From the NCBI GenBank assembly GCA_007131745.1, contig SLPX01000307.1, positions 1-14,609 on the forward strand: a stretch of 14,609 nt of DNA, in the 5' to 3' direction. The position numbers and the translations under genes were made by a program. Shown piece by piece: positions 1 to 6,993 of this stretch. The DNA comes from Myxococcales bacterium. GTDB taxonomy: Bacteria; Myxococcota; Polyangia; HGW-17; SLPX01. The notes below the pieces were generated by a model. It saw nothing but the letters and a program-made list of their open reading frames with translations, was not told where the DNA came from and made no database searches. Position 1 is the first letter of the stretch; every line of letters begins with the position of its first letter.

Positions 1-66
1 CAGGATACAAAACAGGATACAAAACAGGATACAAAACAGGATACAAAACAGGATACAAAACAGGAA
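1..66 (+). repeat. 12-bp tandem repeat encoding Gln-Asp-Thr-Lys
   Basis: Five perfect copies of CAGGATACAAAA occupy 1-60, followed by a degenerate start of a sixth copy. The array probably begins before the window. The unit is 12 bp, so copy-number change keeps the reading frame and only alters the length of a hydrophilic linker in the TPR protein. Confidence 0.95.
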
Positions 67-630
67 ACAGGTGATGAAAAAGCCGGCGAGGAAGAGATAG
101 CAAAACGCGCCAGGGAGATTTTTGAGGAAGCGGAGAAAGCCTATAATCTGGCCAATTTCAAAGAAGCAATGGATCTGTATCAAAAAGCCTATTCAATGCT
201 GCCTTTGCCCGGCTTTTTGTTCAACATAGGCCAATGTCATCGAATGCTGGGCAATTTTGAGAAAGCCATTTTCTTTTACGAAGGTTACCTGAGAAGAGGA
301 AAGAACATTCCCAACGAAGAAATGGTGAGGGAGCTCATAGCCATGAGCAGAGAAAAGTTGGCTGAGGCGGAAAAAAGAAAGGCCGAAGAAGAGCAAAAAG
401 CAATTGCGACAAAAGTTCATGATTCTGAACCAGACCCTCCCGGAAAGGATTTGTTTTTAGAAACGCCCCACAAAACCGCGCCCTCCCCTTTCTACAAAAA
501 ATGGTGGTTCTGGTCCGCGGTAGGAGGCGGGGTCGCCGCGGCCGTAGTGACGGGCTTGGTTTTGGGTTTGAGCGGAAGAACGGAAACCGTTCTCCCCAGC
601 GGCAATCTTGGAACGATCGACGCGAGATGA
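1..630 (+). CDS. TPR-repeat protein with C-terminal membrane segment (5' end outside window)
   Basis: Frame 1 is open from the first base to TGA at 628-630, so this is the 3' part of a longer gene and the ATG at 169 is internal. The visible product starts with five Gln-Asp-Thr-Lys repeats, then an acidic helix and about two TPR-like helical hairpins (window codons ~36-110, with the pattern A..Y....F..A...Y..A and G.C...LGN...A..FY..YL). A charged coiled-coil-like stretch rich in Glu/Lys/Ala and a Pro-rich linker follow. A hydrophobic segment at codons ~169-191 is preceded by Phe-Tyr-Lys-Lys-Trp-Trp. TPR proteins with this late membrane anchor are common in Myxococcota and relatives, and are usually called hypothetical; TPRs mediate protein-protein contacts. 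Only 7 bp separate it from the convergent acr3 stop. Function is unknown. Confidence 0.85.
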   Translation, partial: QDTKQDTKQDTKQDTKQDTKQETGDEKAGEEEIAKRAREIFEEAEKAYNLANFKEAMDLYQKAYSMLPLPGFLFNIGQCHRMLGNFEKAIFFYEGYLRRGKNIPNEEMVRELIAMSREKLAEAEKRKAEEEQKAIATKVHDSEPDPPGKDLFLETPHKTAPSPFYKKWWFWSAVGGGVAAAVVTGLVLGLSGRTETVLPSGNLGTIDAR

Positions 631-637
631 TTCCTGG

Positions 638-1825
638 TTATTTTCCGTCAAACCAATGCCTGGTTTTCAAACATACTTTGACGAGCATCAGCATTACCGG
701 AACCTCTATGAGTACACCGACCACTGTCGCCAGGGCAGCGCCCGAATGCAAACCGAACAACATAGTCGCGGTCGCTATGGCCACCTCGAAGTGATTTGAG
801 GCGCCGATCATGGCAGCCGGTGCAGCGTCCGCGTATTTGAGCTTCAATAATTTAGCCAACCCGTACCCTATCCAGAAAATCAGCATGGTTTGAATGAACA
901 AGGGAACAGCGATCCACACGATGGTCAGAGGGTTTTTCAGGATAACATCTCCCTTGAAGCTGAACAGCAAAACAAGGGTTGTAAGCAGGGCGATGATGGT
1001 TATCGGCGTCAGCACATGCAGAAACTTTTCTTTGAACCATTGCTCTCCCTTGGTCGAAATGATCCATTTCCGGGACAGATAACCCGCGACCAGGGGCAAC
1101 GCAACGTAGATGGAGATGCTCAGCAGCAAGGCCTGCCATGGAACCGGCAACCGGCCGACCCCAAGCAAATACCCTCCCAACACCCCGTAAAGGATCAACA
1201 TCGTCAATGAGTTGATTGCCACCATGACCAGGGTAAGCCCGTCATTGCCTTTTGCCAAAAAACTCCAAACAAGCACCATCGCGGTGCACGGCGCTATGCC
1301 GAGCAGAATCGCCCCGGCCAGGTATGAGCGCCAAAGCGGAATCTGGAGCATCTTTACTCCTTCATGCAATATTACTGTTCCGGCGCCGTGTTGTGCGCCC
1401 ACCGACAAGTCCAGGCCGAAAGGCATCTTGACCAGGTCGGTGGCATCGGTTCCGATAAACCCGCGAAACAGCACTCCGAGAAACAAAATTGCAATGCCGT
1501 ACATAGTGAAGGGTTTGATCGCCCAGTTGAGAAACAGGGTCAAGAGCACGGGCTTGCCGCTCTTGCCCGCCTTGATCACCTCATTGAAATCAATCTTTAC
1601 CATGATTGGATACATCATGAAGAAAAGACAGATCGCTATGGGAATCGAAACCACCGGCGCGCCCCTGACCGTAATGGCCATACCGTCGAGAGCCTTTGCA
1701 AACCCGGGCGCGAGTCTTCCAAGAAGTATTCCACCCGCGATGCAAAGCGCCACCCACAGCGTCAAGTAACGCTCAAAAATACTCGTCATCTTTCGTTCGG
1801 TTTGAGTGGAGTTTTGGTCGTTCAT
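638..1825 (-). CDS. acr3: ACR3-family arsenite efflux transporter
   Basis: A 395-residue integral membrane protein predicted to export arsenite across the cytoplasmic membrane (ACR3 family, BASS superfamily, about ten TM helices). The family signature is visible as [12 protein letters not shown] at residues 176-187, with the functionally important Cys180. Also conserved are [11 protein letters not shown] (341-351) and a membrane Glu in VLIEVPVML (Glu374). Residues ~121-165 form a long loop ([14 protein letters not shown] and onward) before that helix, longer than in the shortest ACR3 proteins. I chose ATG 1825 because AGGAG lies 9 nt upstream. The frame stays open to a GTG at 1948, but that start lacks a ribosome site and overlaps arsR. 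A two-codon ORF (ATG GCA TGA) overlaps the start. It lies 94 bp downstream of arsR in the same direction. No arsC is seen in the window. Confidence 0.95.
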   Translation of the reverse strand: MNDQNSTQTERKMTSIFERYLTLWVALCIAGGILLGRLAPGFAKALDGMAITVRGAPVVSIPIAICLFFMMYPIMVKIDFNEVIKAGKSGKPVLLTLFLNWAIKPFTMYGIAILFLGVLFRGFIGTDATDLVKMPFGLDLSVGAQHGAGTVILHEGVKMLQIPLWRSYLAGAILLGIAPCTAMVLVWSFLAKGNDGLTLVMVAINSLTMLILYGVLGGYLLGVGRLPVPWQALLLSISIYVALPLVAGYLSRKWIISTKGEQWFKEKFLHVLTPITIIALLTTLVLLFSFKGDVILKNPLTIVWIAVPLFIQTMLIFWIGYGLAKLLKLKYADAAPAAMIGASNHFEVAIATATMLFGLHSGAALATVVGVLIEVPVMLMLVKVCLKTRHWFDGK

Positions 1826-1850
1826 GCCATGATTCTCCTGCTTATCGTTA

Positions 1851-1904
1851 TTATTCCGGTTATAGTGATTATCCTGGTTATAGTGATTATCCCGGTTCTT
1901 CCGG
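1851..1904. repeat. 18-bp imperfect tandem repeat between arsR and acr3
   Basis: Three adjacent 18-bp units lie at 1851-1868, 1869-1886 and 1887-1904. The first two are nearly identical (TTATNCNGGTTATAGTGA) and the third is degenerate in its second half. They fill most of the 94-bp arsR-acr3 spacer. Read in the acr3 frame they would encode an Asn/Asp/His/Tyr-rich hexapeptide repeat upstream of the preferred start. Confidence 0.85.
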
Positions 1905-1919
1905 CTTTCCTTAAGACGC

Positions 1920-2327
1920 CTATTTTCTCTTCCGCTTCTTTCCCGCACCGGCTTTTAAATCACCACGGTCATCCGCTGAACATCCCTGTCCTAATCGTTC
2001 TTTTTCCTTTTTCCAGCTTGCAAGTCGCTCCAGAATTTCCGGGTCCATCCATGTCTTCAGCAGTTGGGGGAGCATTCTGATAACCACTGATTGAGCTGAA
2101 GCAGGCTTTTCAAAGATCCGATAATGAACCCACGTTCCCTCCCGCCGGTCTTCCAGCAAACCCGCTGTAACCAGGCGCCTCAGATGTCGTGAGGCCTTGG
2201 ACTGGGTGATTTCGAGCGTCTCGACAAAATCACAAACACACAGCTCCCCCTCCTGGAGCAAGAGTCCCAGCATCCTCAATCTTGTTTCATCGGAAAGCGC
2301 CTTAAAAACATTGCTCAGATTCCTCAT
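1920..2327 (-). CDS. arsR: ArsR/SmtB-family arsenic-responsive repressor
   Basis: A 135-residue winged-helix repressor expected to bind the ars operator and release it on binding As(III). It opens with the family hallmark [16 protein letters not shown]. The metalloid site ELCVCDF places Cys30 and Cys32 at the start of the recognition region; the third Cys of the E. coli type (three residues further) is Val35. The recognition helix reads [12 protein letters not shown] (41-52) and the wing region REGTWVHYR follows. The C-terminus is unusual: a lone Cys in GQGCSADD, then a basic tail KKRKRK. Start ATG 2327 is chosen because GGAGG sits 7 nt upstream and the family's N-terminus begins there. The frame continues upstream to a TTG at 2471 inside the inserted element, which would add 48 non-homologous residues. 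It is first gene of the leftward ars operon. Confidence 0.93.
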   Translation of the reverse strand: MRNLSNVFKALSDETRLRMLGLLLQEGELCVCDFVETLEITQSKASRHLRRLVTAGLLEDRREGTWVHYRIFEKPASAQSVVIRMLPQLLKTWMDPEILERLASWKKEKERLGQGCSADDRGDLKAGAGKKRKRK

Positions 2328-2345
2328 CGAATGACCTCCAACTAC

Positions 2346-2363
2346 GGGCTGACTCAAAAATAA
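2346..2363 (+). repeat. Left terminal inverted repeat of the MITE-like element
   Basis: GGGCTGACTCAAAAATAA, an exact reverse complement of 2647-2664. The preceding bases are TAC (2343-2345). Confidence 0.9.
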
Positions 2364-2646
2364 CTCCTGGATTCGTACGCCGATCCATCCCGCCCTGCTA
2401 CGTTCCTCGTCGGTTGACTCCTTTCCCTCCACACCAACCCCTCCGTCGGTCCGACTGTAAAGCTCCATCAAAATGGACCTTTACAGTAGACGGCCTGAAT
2501 ACGTCAAAGTATTCGCCCTCCTCGCGCCTTGCCGGGCGGGCGCCTCGACGCCCTCGGTCCTGGGATCGCCTTGCTGAAACAATTGCAGCTCGCTGCAATT
2601 TTTCAGCGGCGACAACGAACCGACTTTTAAGTCGGTTCCAGTTAAC

Positions 2647-2664
2647 TTATTTTTGAGTCAGCCC
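2647..2664 (-). repeat. Right terminal inverted repeat of the MITE-like element
   Basis: TTATTTTTGAGTCAGCCC, an exact reverse complement of 2346-2363. The following bases are TAC (2665-2667), matching the left flank. Confidence 0.9.
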
Positions 2665-2697
2665 TACGTCTCATCTCGTTGCAACCCGCAATCTCTA

Positions 2698-2727
2698 TGC
2701 ATATAACCGCTTATCCGGTTATATGCA
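2698..2727. promoter_or_regulatory. Probable ArsR operator
   Basis: A perfect dyad with 12-bp arms (TGCATATAACCG at 2698-2709 and its reverse complement at 2716-2727) and a 6-bp centre. The AT-rich ATATA-ACCG half-site arrangement resembles ArsR-family operators known from ars operons. Removing the 319-bp element and one TAC copy would leave only about 48 bp between this dyad and the arsR start codon, a normal promoter-proximal distance. Identification as the ars operator is inferred from position and symmetry. Confidence 0.72.
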
Positions 2728-2728
2728 A
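2700..2728 (-). promoter_or_regulatory. Candidate ars promoter overlapping the operator
   Basis: On the minus strand, TTGCAT (2723-2728) and TATATG (2700-2705) are spaced by 17 bp, with the dyad covering both. The hexamers are only moderate matches to sigma-70 consensus and partly arise from the dyad itself. If correct, transcription would start near 2690, and the whole MITE-like element would form part of a leader of about 365 nt before arsR. Confidence 0.4.
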
Positions 2729-3015
2729 GTGTTGTATTCCCCCTCTCCGCTCATTTGTTGTAACGAATTTGCCGGTTTGAGTTATGAGACGGCAATAATG
2801 CAAGTTCTCGACAATTCCGAACAAAAACCTATCCGAAGCACAAACTTAGTTGAGCATCTTTTGAGTACTTTTTGAGCACCCTGAAAACTCCCGCCTGTGT
2901 TAAAGGAATCCGAAATTTCAGGAAAACTCTTAAGGAGGAATACAATCTGCTTTGATTATCTATTCCGGCAGAAAGAAAAAACCAAGTCAACTCAACTGAA
3001 AGGAGTTTTGAAGCA
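2728..3015. other. Intergenic region upstream of the 3016 lipoprotein gene
   Basis: No ORF of substance is seen. The stretch holds a loose 6-bp dyad (TTGCCG 2769-2774 / CGGCAA 2790-2795, 15-bp spacer), the 11-bp phased repeats and a strong Shine-Dalgarno-like TAAGGAGG (2931-2938). No convincing start codon follows that site at normal spacing. AGGAG at 3001-3005 is the probable ribosome site of the gene at 3016. I could not pick a convincing promoter. Confidence 0.5.
2850..2882 (+). repeat. Three 11-bp phased TTGAG repeats
   Basis: TTGAGCATCTT, TTGAGTACTTT and TTGAGCACCCT lie head to tail at 2850, 2861 and 2872, one helical turn apart. They are about 135-165 bp upstream of the lipoprotein start at 3016. 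They could be a regulator binding array, but no specific factor is recognised. Confidence 0.5.
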
Positions 3016-4371
3016 ATGAAGAAAGTCTATTATTCGATCGGAGTGATCGTTTCCCTCAGTTTCATCCTGGCTGGATGCGAACTTTTAGGGATCGGCGGAA
3101 AAAAGGGGACCGGCCCGGTGAGTGGAGTTGCAGGGGCTCCCGGAACGGGTCTAAGCCAAAGAGAACAAGACGACCTTAAGAGAACCAGAAAAAGACTCGA
3201 AGGAATCAAGATGGACAAGGGCATGGAAACCGGCCCTGTCGGATACAGCACGAACAATTACTACGGCCGGTTGATGAGGCGGCTGGAACCGGACATAAAA
3301 AAATGGAATGAATTGAGCAAAGTCGCCAAGGGGACCCCCGATGGTCGTGAAATCGGCAGGCTGCTCAAGGAGCTGACCGCTCATCGAGATGCCGTGCTTG
3401 CCAACATCGAAGGCGACGCAACCAAGGACGATGGGGCTAAGGCTTTGTGGAAAAGATACGAAGAATTGTTCGCCACTTCTGAATACAAAAGCAACCTTTT
3501 CTTCCTTCGCACAATGATGGGGAGTCCAAGAGTGCTTGGTATGCTTTTGAACGTCATTAAAGATCCAAAAGCCACCTCCACACAAGCAATCGATAGCATA
3601 ATGAATGCACACAAAGGTGTGCCCGGAAACAAGCTTCTGGAAACCTGGGCTTCCAGGATGCAACAAATGAAAGAAACCTGCGAAGGCGAGCTGGCTGATG
3701 TTGAAGACTTCCGAACTCGTTCCGGACGGGTGGACGAATACAAAAGATACAAAGCTAACTGTGAATTGGCGAAAGGATGGGAAGCCGCTTTTGACAAAGC
3801 CAAGCACGCACTCGGAGCTGATTTGGTTGATACAAGAGTACGTATTACCAACGATTGCGCCAAATCTTTCACAGAAAACAGAGTGATCGGAAGCAATCTT
3901 TGCTGGGAAAAAGCGTATCAAGCCAACAACACGAGAAGCAGAATCACAACACAGTTGAATGAGTGGGAGAATTTCCTGGGGATCAAATTCGACAGAGAAC
4001 CAATGATGCAGAAATACAACAATGCAATCGACGAGTTGGTCCGGGCCAGAGACGCTGCCGCCCGAAAAGCAGGTTTTCCCGAGAGATACAACATTCCCGA
4101 CAGACGTTTCTTGAAAATGGCGAGAAAACAGTCCCCCAGATGGAAAGTTGTAAGGTTGGGTATGAGAACAAAAGATTGGGATATCAAGCGGACCGGTCTT
4201 GGTGCGATTGCGAGTCGCTCCCAATATGGAAAAATCTTGTACAGGGTTCCTGGTGAAAAATGGTGTAGAGTCAGGTTTTTTGAATACAACGAGCCATACG
4301 CAGGCGCCGGAAAATTTTCCCCACAAAGCAGAATCAATGTTCGCGCCATGAGCATCGCCCGGTGCGATTGA
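3016..4371 (+). CDS. Uncharacterised lipoprotein with conserved-looking C-terminal module
   Basis: A 451-residue protein with a clear lipoprotein signal: N-terminal Lys-Lys, a hydrophobic core, and lipobox LAGC with Cys21 as the lipidated residue. Glu at +2 does not suggest inner-membrane retention. A Gly/Pro-rich linker (~25-45) leads into a long, charged, mostly helical region (~50-390). Cysteines occur in TCEGEL, NCELAKGW, NDCAKS and NLCWEK, an even number suited to disulfides in the periplasm. The last ~80 residues are different in character, basic and beta-like, with paired cysteines near the end (EKWCRVRF and the terminal ARCD). The start is supported by AGGAG 10 nt upstream. I do not recognise the family. 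It is divergent from the ars operon, and the next gene lies 263 bp downstream, so it may be monocistronic. Confidence 0.88.
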   Translation: MKKVYYSIGVIVSLSFILAGCELLGIGGKKGTGPVSGVAGAPGTGLSQREQDDLKRTRKRLEGIKMDKGMETGPVGYSTNNYYGRLMRRLEPDIKKWNELSKVAKGTPDGREIGRLLKELTAHRDAVLANIEGDATKDDGAKALWKRYEELFATSEYKSNLFFLRTMMGSPRVLGMLLNVIKDPKATSTQAIDSIMNAHKGVPGNKLLETWASRMQQMKETCEGELADVEDFRTRSGRVDEYKRYKANCELAKGWEAAFDKAKHALGADLVDTRVRITNDCAKSFTENRVIGSNLCWEKAYQANNTRSRITTQLNEWENFLGIKFDREPMMQKYNNAIDELVRARDAAARKAGFPERYNIPDRRFLKMARKQSPRWKVVRLGMRTKDWDIKRTGLGAIASRSQYGKILYRVPGEKWCRVRFFEYNEPYAGAGKFSPQSRINVRAMSIARCD

Positions 4372-4634
4372 TCCGCTAACCTCATCCGCCCTTTCGGTTA
4401 TATCCTTCCTCACACGTCAAGTTTCATATCATTGCAATCAAATCCGTTTTCATTTCGCACTCCACACTGCTTTTTCCCCTTTAAAAGCTCTTTGCATCCT
4501 GATACTTTCCCCGAAACGACGAAAACTGCGTGAGAATATGTACTCACCACAGGATTCGGGCGTATCAAAGCGGGTTGGGCGGGGGAAAGTCGGATACATG
4601 AAACCCGGTTCACTCGTTGGAGGGTTTTTCTTCG

Positions 4635-5801
4635 ATGCAAAGAGCTGCGCCGGAAAAATCCACGAGGTCGAGCATAAAACGTTTGTGGCGCAAAATCGGT
4701 TCCAATCATTACAGTGTGATAGCTGTTTTTGCTGCAACAGCGGGTTTGCTGGGTGGGTTGGGTTTCTACTTCGTGGAGTCCGGCGGTATTGACAAGGCAT
4801 TTTGGTGGGTCATTGTCACTCTCACCTCGGTCGGATACGGAGACGTTACTCCGCTTTCGCCTTTGGGCAGAGTTGTAGGCGCGCTTGTGATGGTAACCGG
4901 AGTTTTGTTGACATCTTATGTGTCCGCTGCCATCGCCACCCGTTTCGTGCATAGAAAAATCCGAGAAGACAAGGGATTGGAGCCGGTCGTCATGGAAAAT
5001 CACACCGTAGTGGCAAACTGGAACCGCAACGGCAACCTGGTGCTGGAACATCTTTCGCGCAATGCTTCCGAAAGGGACGTGGAAGTAGTGCTTGTATCGG
5101 AGATAGGTGAAGATCATGTCGGAGAAATAGTCTCTTCATTTCCCGCATTGCGTGTTCGATATGTTCATGGCGATCCCGCCAGAGAAGCCATTCTTCAAAA
5201 AGCCAGTGTAAATGCCGCCGACCTGATGGTTATTCTTTCGGATTCCCGTGAAAAAACCAGATCCGATGAAGAAGCGGACAGTCGAACCCTGAAAATCGCC
5301 ATGGGGGTGCGCGGCCTTACCGATGACACCAAGTTATATGCAGAGGTACGTTCCAAGGAAAACGAAGGATATCTTCGACGGGCCGGCGCGGACGAGATAA
5401 TTTCCGGGGATCGCCTGGCCGGTATTTTACTTGCGGCAGCGCCGTTTTCACCAGGTCTCACCCCTGCGCTCGAAGAACTCCTGGGCGCTCATGGAAACGT
5501 GTTTCGAAGTGTGGAAGTCCCGGAAGAATTTTTGGGAAAACCGTTTTCCGACCTGTTCTATTATTTCCGCAGAGAGAGAAAGTCCATCGCTGTCGCTATA
5601 GTGCGTGAAAAGCCTCCGTTGCGGCTTGACGACATGGTGGACGATACGGATGATTTTGTGGATGCTTTCATAAAACGACAGATCGAAGAAACAGCGTCCA
5701 AGGATTTCATGACAAGGGGAAGATACCAGACCCTTGTAAACCCGCCGGATGATTATGTCGTATCAGCCGGTGACAGCGTACTCATTATCAGGGGAGAGTA
5801 A
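4635..5801 (+). CDS. Two-TM potassium channel with RCK (TrkA_N/TrkA_C) domains
   Basis: A 388-residue predicted K+ channel subunit. Residues ~26-47 form TM1, 54-63 the pore helix, TSVGYGD (64-70) the K+ selectivity filter and ~78-103 TM2. A cytoplasmic RCK/TrkA_N domain follows (~120-260), starting [10 protein letters not shown] TrkA_C-like domain (~288-388) ends in a beta-rich segment, [11 protein letters not shown]. The usual Rossmann glycine motif is replaced by Asn-Trp-Asn-Arg-Asn-Gly, as in several ligand-gated prokaryotic channels, so simple NAD binding is doubtful. ATG 4635 is preferred: GGAGG lies 11 nt upstream and overlaps the alternative TTG at 4617, which would add six residues. 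The cyclic-nucleotide-binding gene follows 40 bp later, probably in the same transcript. Confidence 0.92.
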   Translation: MQRAAPEKSTRSSIKRLWRKIGSNHYSVIAVFAATAGLLGGLGFYFVESGGIDKAFWWVIVTLTSVGYGDVTPLSPLGRVVGALVMVTGVLLTSYVSAAIATRFVHRKIREDKGLEPVVMENHTVVANWNRNGNLVLEHLSRNASERDVEVVLVSEIGEDHVGEIVSSFPALRVRYVHGDPAREAILQKASVNAADLMVILSDSREKTRSDEEADSRTLKIAMGVRGLTDDTKLYAEVRSKENEGYLRRAGADEIISGDRLAGILLAAAPFSPGLTPALEELLGAHGNVFRSVEVPEEFLGKPFSDLFYYFRRERKSIAVAIVREKPPLRLDDMVDDTDDFVDAFIKRQIEETASKDFMTRGRYQTLVNPPDDYVVSAGDSVLIIRGE

Positions 5802-5841
5802 AGCAAAGCCGTTGTGCATAGAAAACCGTTGGAGATAAGAA

Positions 5842-6345
5842 GTGTCCAGACCTGAAACAGCTCTGCTGAAGAAAATTCCGCTTTTCGATGGACTCGATCA
5901 GCAACAACTCGAGAAAGTAGCCGCGGTTTGCCGTAAAAAAGATTATGGCGAAGGAGATGTTTTGATCCGGGAAGGCGAGCAAGGAGATGAAATGTTCGTG
6001 GTGATGGAAGGAAAAGTGGGCATTTCACGCAGAATAGCCACCGAGTTGCCCGGCGGCGAAAAAATGTCTTTTGAAAAGAAACTGGCTGTTCTGGATGCCG
6101 GCTCATATTTCGGCGAATTGGCGATGCTCGAAAACGATGTCAGGTCGGCTACCGTCCGCGCCGAAAGCCCCCTCCGAACCTTGGTAATAAAAAGCGAAAA
6201 AATGCAGGCTCTCATGGAAAAAGATGTTGACCTGGGTTTTAAGGTTTTAAAAGCCATGTCAAAAGTTATGTGCCGCCGCTTGAGAAAATCCAACGCGGAC
6301 ATAGCCAAACTGATGACCGCATTCGCCCTTGCCGTACGCCGCTAG
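5842..6345 (+). CDS. Standalone cyclic-nucleotide-binding domain protein
   Basis: A 167-residue soluble protein consisting almost entirely of one CAP_ED/cNMP-binding fold. Features include IPLFDGLDQQQLEKVA at the start, the beta-roll motif GDEMFVVMEGKV, and a phosphate-binding cassette FGELAMLENDVRSATV. The cassette's Glu and Arg are those that contact the ribose and phosphate in characterised family members. There is no helix-turn-helix after the beta roll; the C-terminal ~40 residues are helical and basic, so it is unlikely to be a Crp-type transcription factor. It starts with GTG, with GGAG 7 nt upstream. The gene lies 40 bp after the K+ channel, which lacks its own nucleotide-binding domain; a regulatory partnership is inferred from this linkage. 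It could instead report cNMP levels to another partner. Confidence 0.9.
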   Translation: MSRPETALLKKIPLFDGLDQQQLEKVAAVCRKKDYGEGDVLIREGEQGDEMFVVMEGKVGISRRIATELPGGEKMSFEKKLAVLDAGSYFGELAMLENDVRSATVRAESPLRTLVIKSEKMQALMEKDVDLGFKVLKAMSKVMCRRLRKSNADIAKLMTAFALAVRR

Positions 6346-6462
6346 CCCTAATGACCCAATTTCTCCCACAAAACTTGCTTGCTTTCACATCCAAGGCCGG
6401 TTAGACCTTGAGAATAATAGACGGTTCAGCAAGATAAACACAACCAATGCGGGAGAAGTGAG

Positions 6463-6993
6463 ATGAAAAAAGGTTTTGTTGTCGGACTGTTTTCGATCAT
6501 AGCGCCATTCGCGCTTTCACTCCTTCCGGGATGCCCTGGATCCAAAGCGGAAAAATGTTCCTGGGGCGCGGTGTGTCCCCCCGGCGAGGTGTGCCACGAA
6601 CCAACGGAACAGTGCGTGTTAGCGCGACAGGTTTCTGCATGCCTTGACAAGAATGAATACGAACCCTGCGAGTATCCAGGTTCCCCGTTGGATACAGTGT
6701 GCCGCAATGGGATTTGCATTATCCCACGCTGCGGTGACTCTATTGTCGATCAAGGAGAAGATTGCGACGGTGAGAATCTTGGAGATGCTACATGCGAGAG
6801 CCTCGGAATGGGCGAAGGCACCCTCGTATGCAACACGAATTGCACCTTTGACACGAGTGGTTGCAATCTCGGCTCGGTGTGCGGAAACAATGTGAGAGAA
6901 GACAGCGAGGTATGCGACGGAGAAGACCTGGGAGAAGAGACATGCGTCAGCCAAGGTTACTATGAAGGCACCCTGGGCTGCCTTTCCGACTGC
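6463..6993 (+). repeat. Shared N-terminal module, copy 1
   Basis: Codons 1-177 are homologous without gaps to 8078-8608. The signal peptide has diverged, but over residues 24-177 I count about a dozen amino-acid differences, with long stretches identical at the nucleotide level. Confidence 0.9.

Larger units (their letters stand above)
2346..2664. mobile_element. MITE-like non-autonomous element inserted in the arsR leader
   Basis: The 319-bp segment is bounded by perfect 18-bp terminal inverted repeats (GGGCTGACTCAAAAATAA) and flanked on both sides by TAC, a possible 3-bp target duplication. It has no transposase-like ORF. The interior is packed with smaller dyads: 2454-2487 (15-bp arms, one mismatch), 2497-2514 (6-bp arms), 2573-2607 (15-16-bp arms, one bulge) and 2617-2638 (10-bp perfect arms). 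Size, terminal repeats, no coding capacity and strong secondary structure are typical of a MITE mobilised in trans by an IS. I cannot assign the IS family. Its left end lies 18 bp before the arsR start codon. Confidence 0.8.

Noticed and set aside
1826..1948. GTG 1948 as the start of acr3
   Set aside because: There is no ribosome site, it overlaps arsR and it adds only low-complexity residues; ATG 1825 has AGGAG at 9 nt and matches where ACR3 proteins begin.
1364..2080. A 238-codon plus-strand frame across acr3 and arsR
   Set aside because: It is antisense to two clearly conserved genes and shows no domain; its hydrophobic Val/Ile run comes from reading the 18-bp repeats in the other direction.
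2931..2999. Possible leader peptide after the strong TAAGGAGG at 2931 (TTG at 2952, 15 codons, stop just before the next ribosome site)
   Set aside because: The TTG is 13 nt from the Shine-Dalgarno site, too far for confidence, and the peptide has no regulatory signature such as repeated codons.
3151..4413. A 420-codon open frame on the minus strand opposite the 3016 lipoprotein gene
   Set aside because: It is wholly antisense to a gene with a good ribosome site and lipobox, has no recognisable domain or signal, and its Cys/Phe/His-rich composition is typical of a shadow frame.
4530..4547. GTGAG/CTCAC dyad upstream of the K+ channel as a CRP-like operator
   Set aside because: The half-sites are too short and the spacing does not fit the TGTGA-N6-TCACA arrangement.
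6392..6410. CAAGG/CCTTG inverted repeat after the CNBD gene as a terminator
   Set aside because: The stem is only 5 bp, the loop is 9 nt and no T-run follows.
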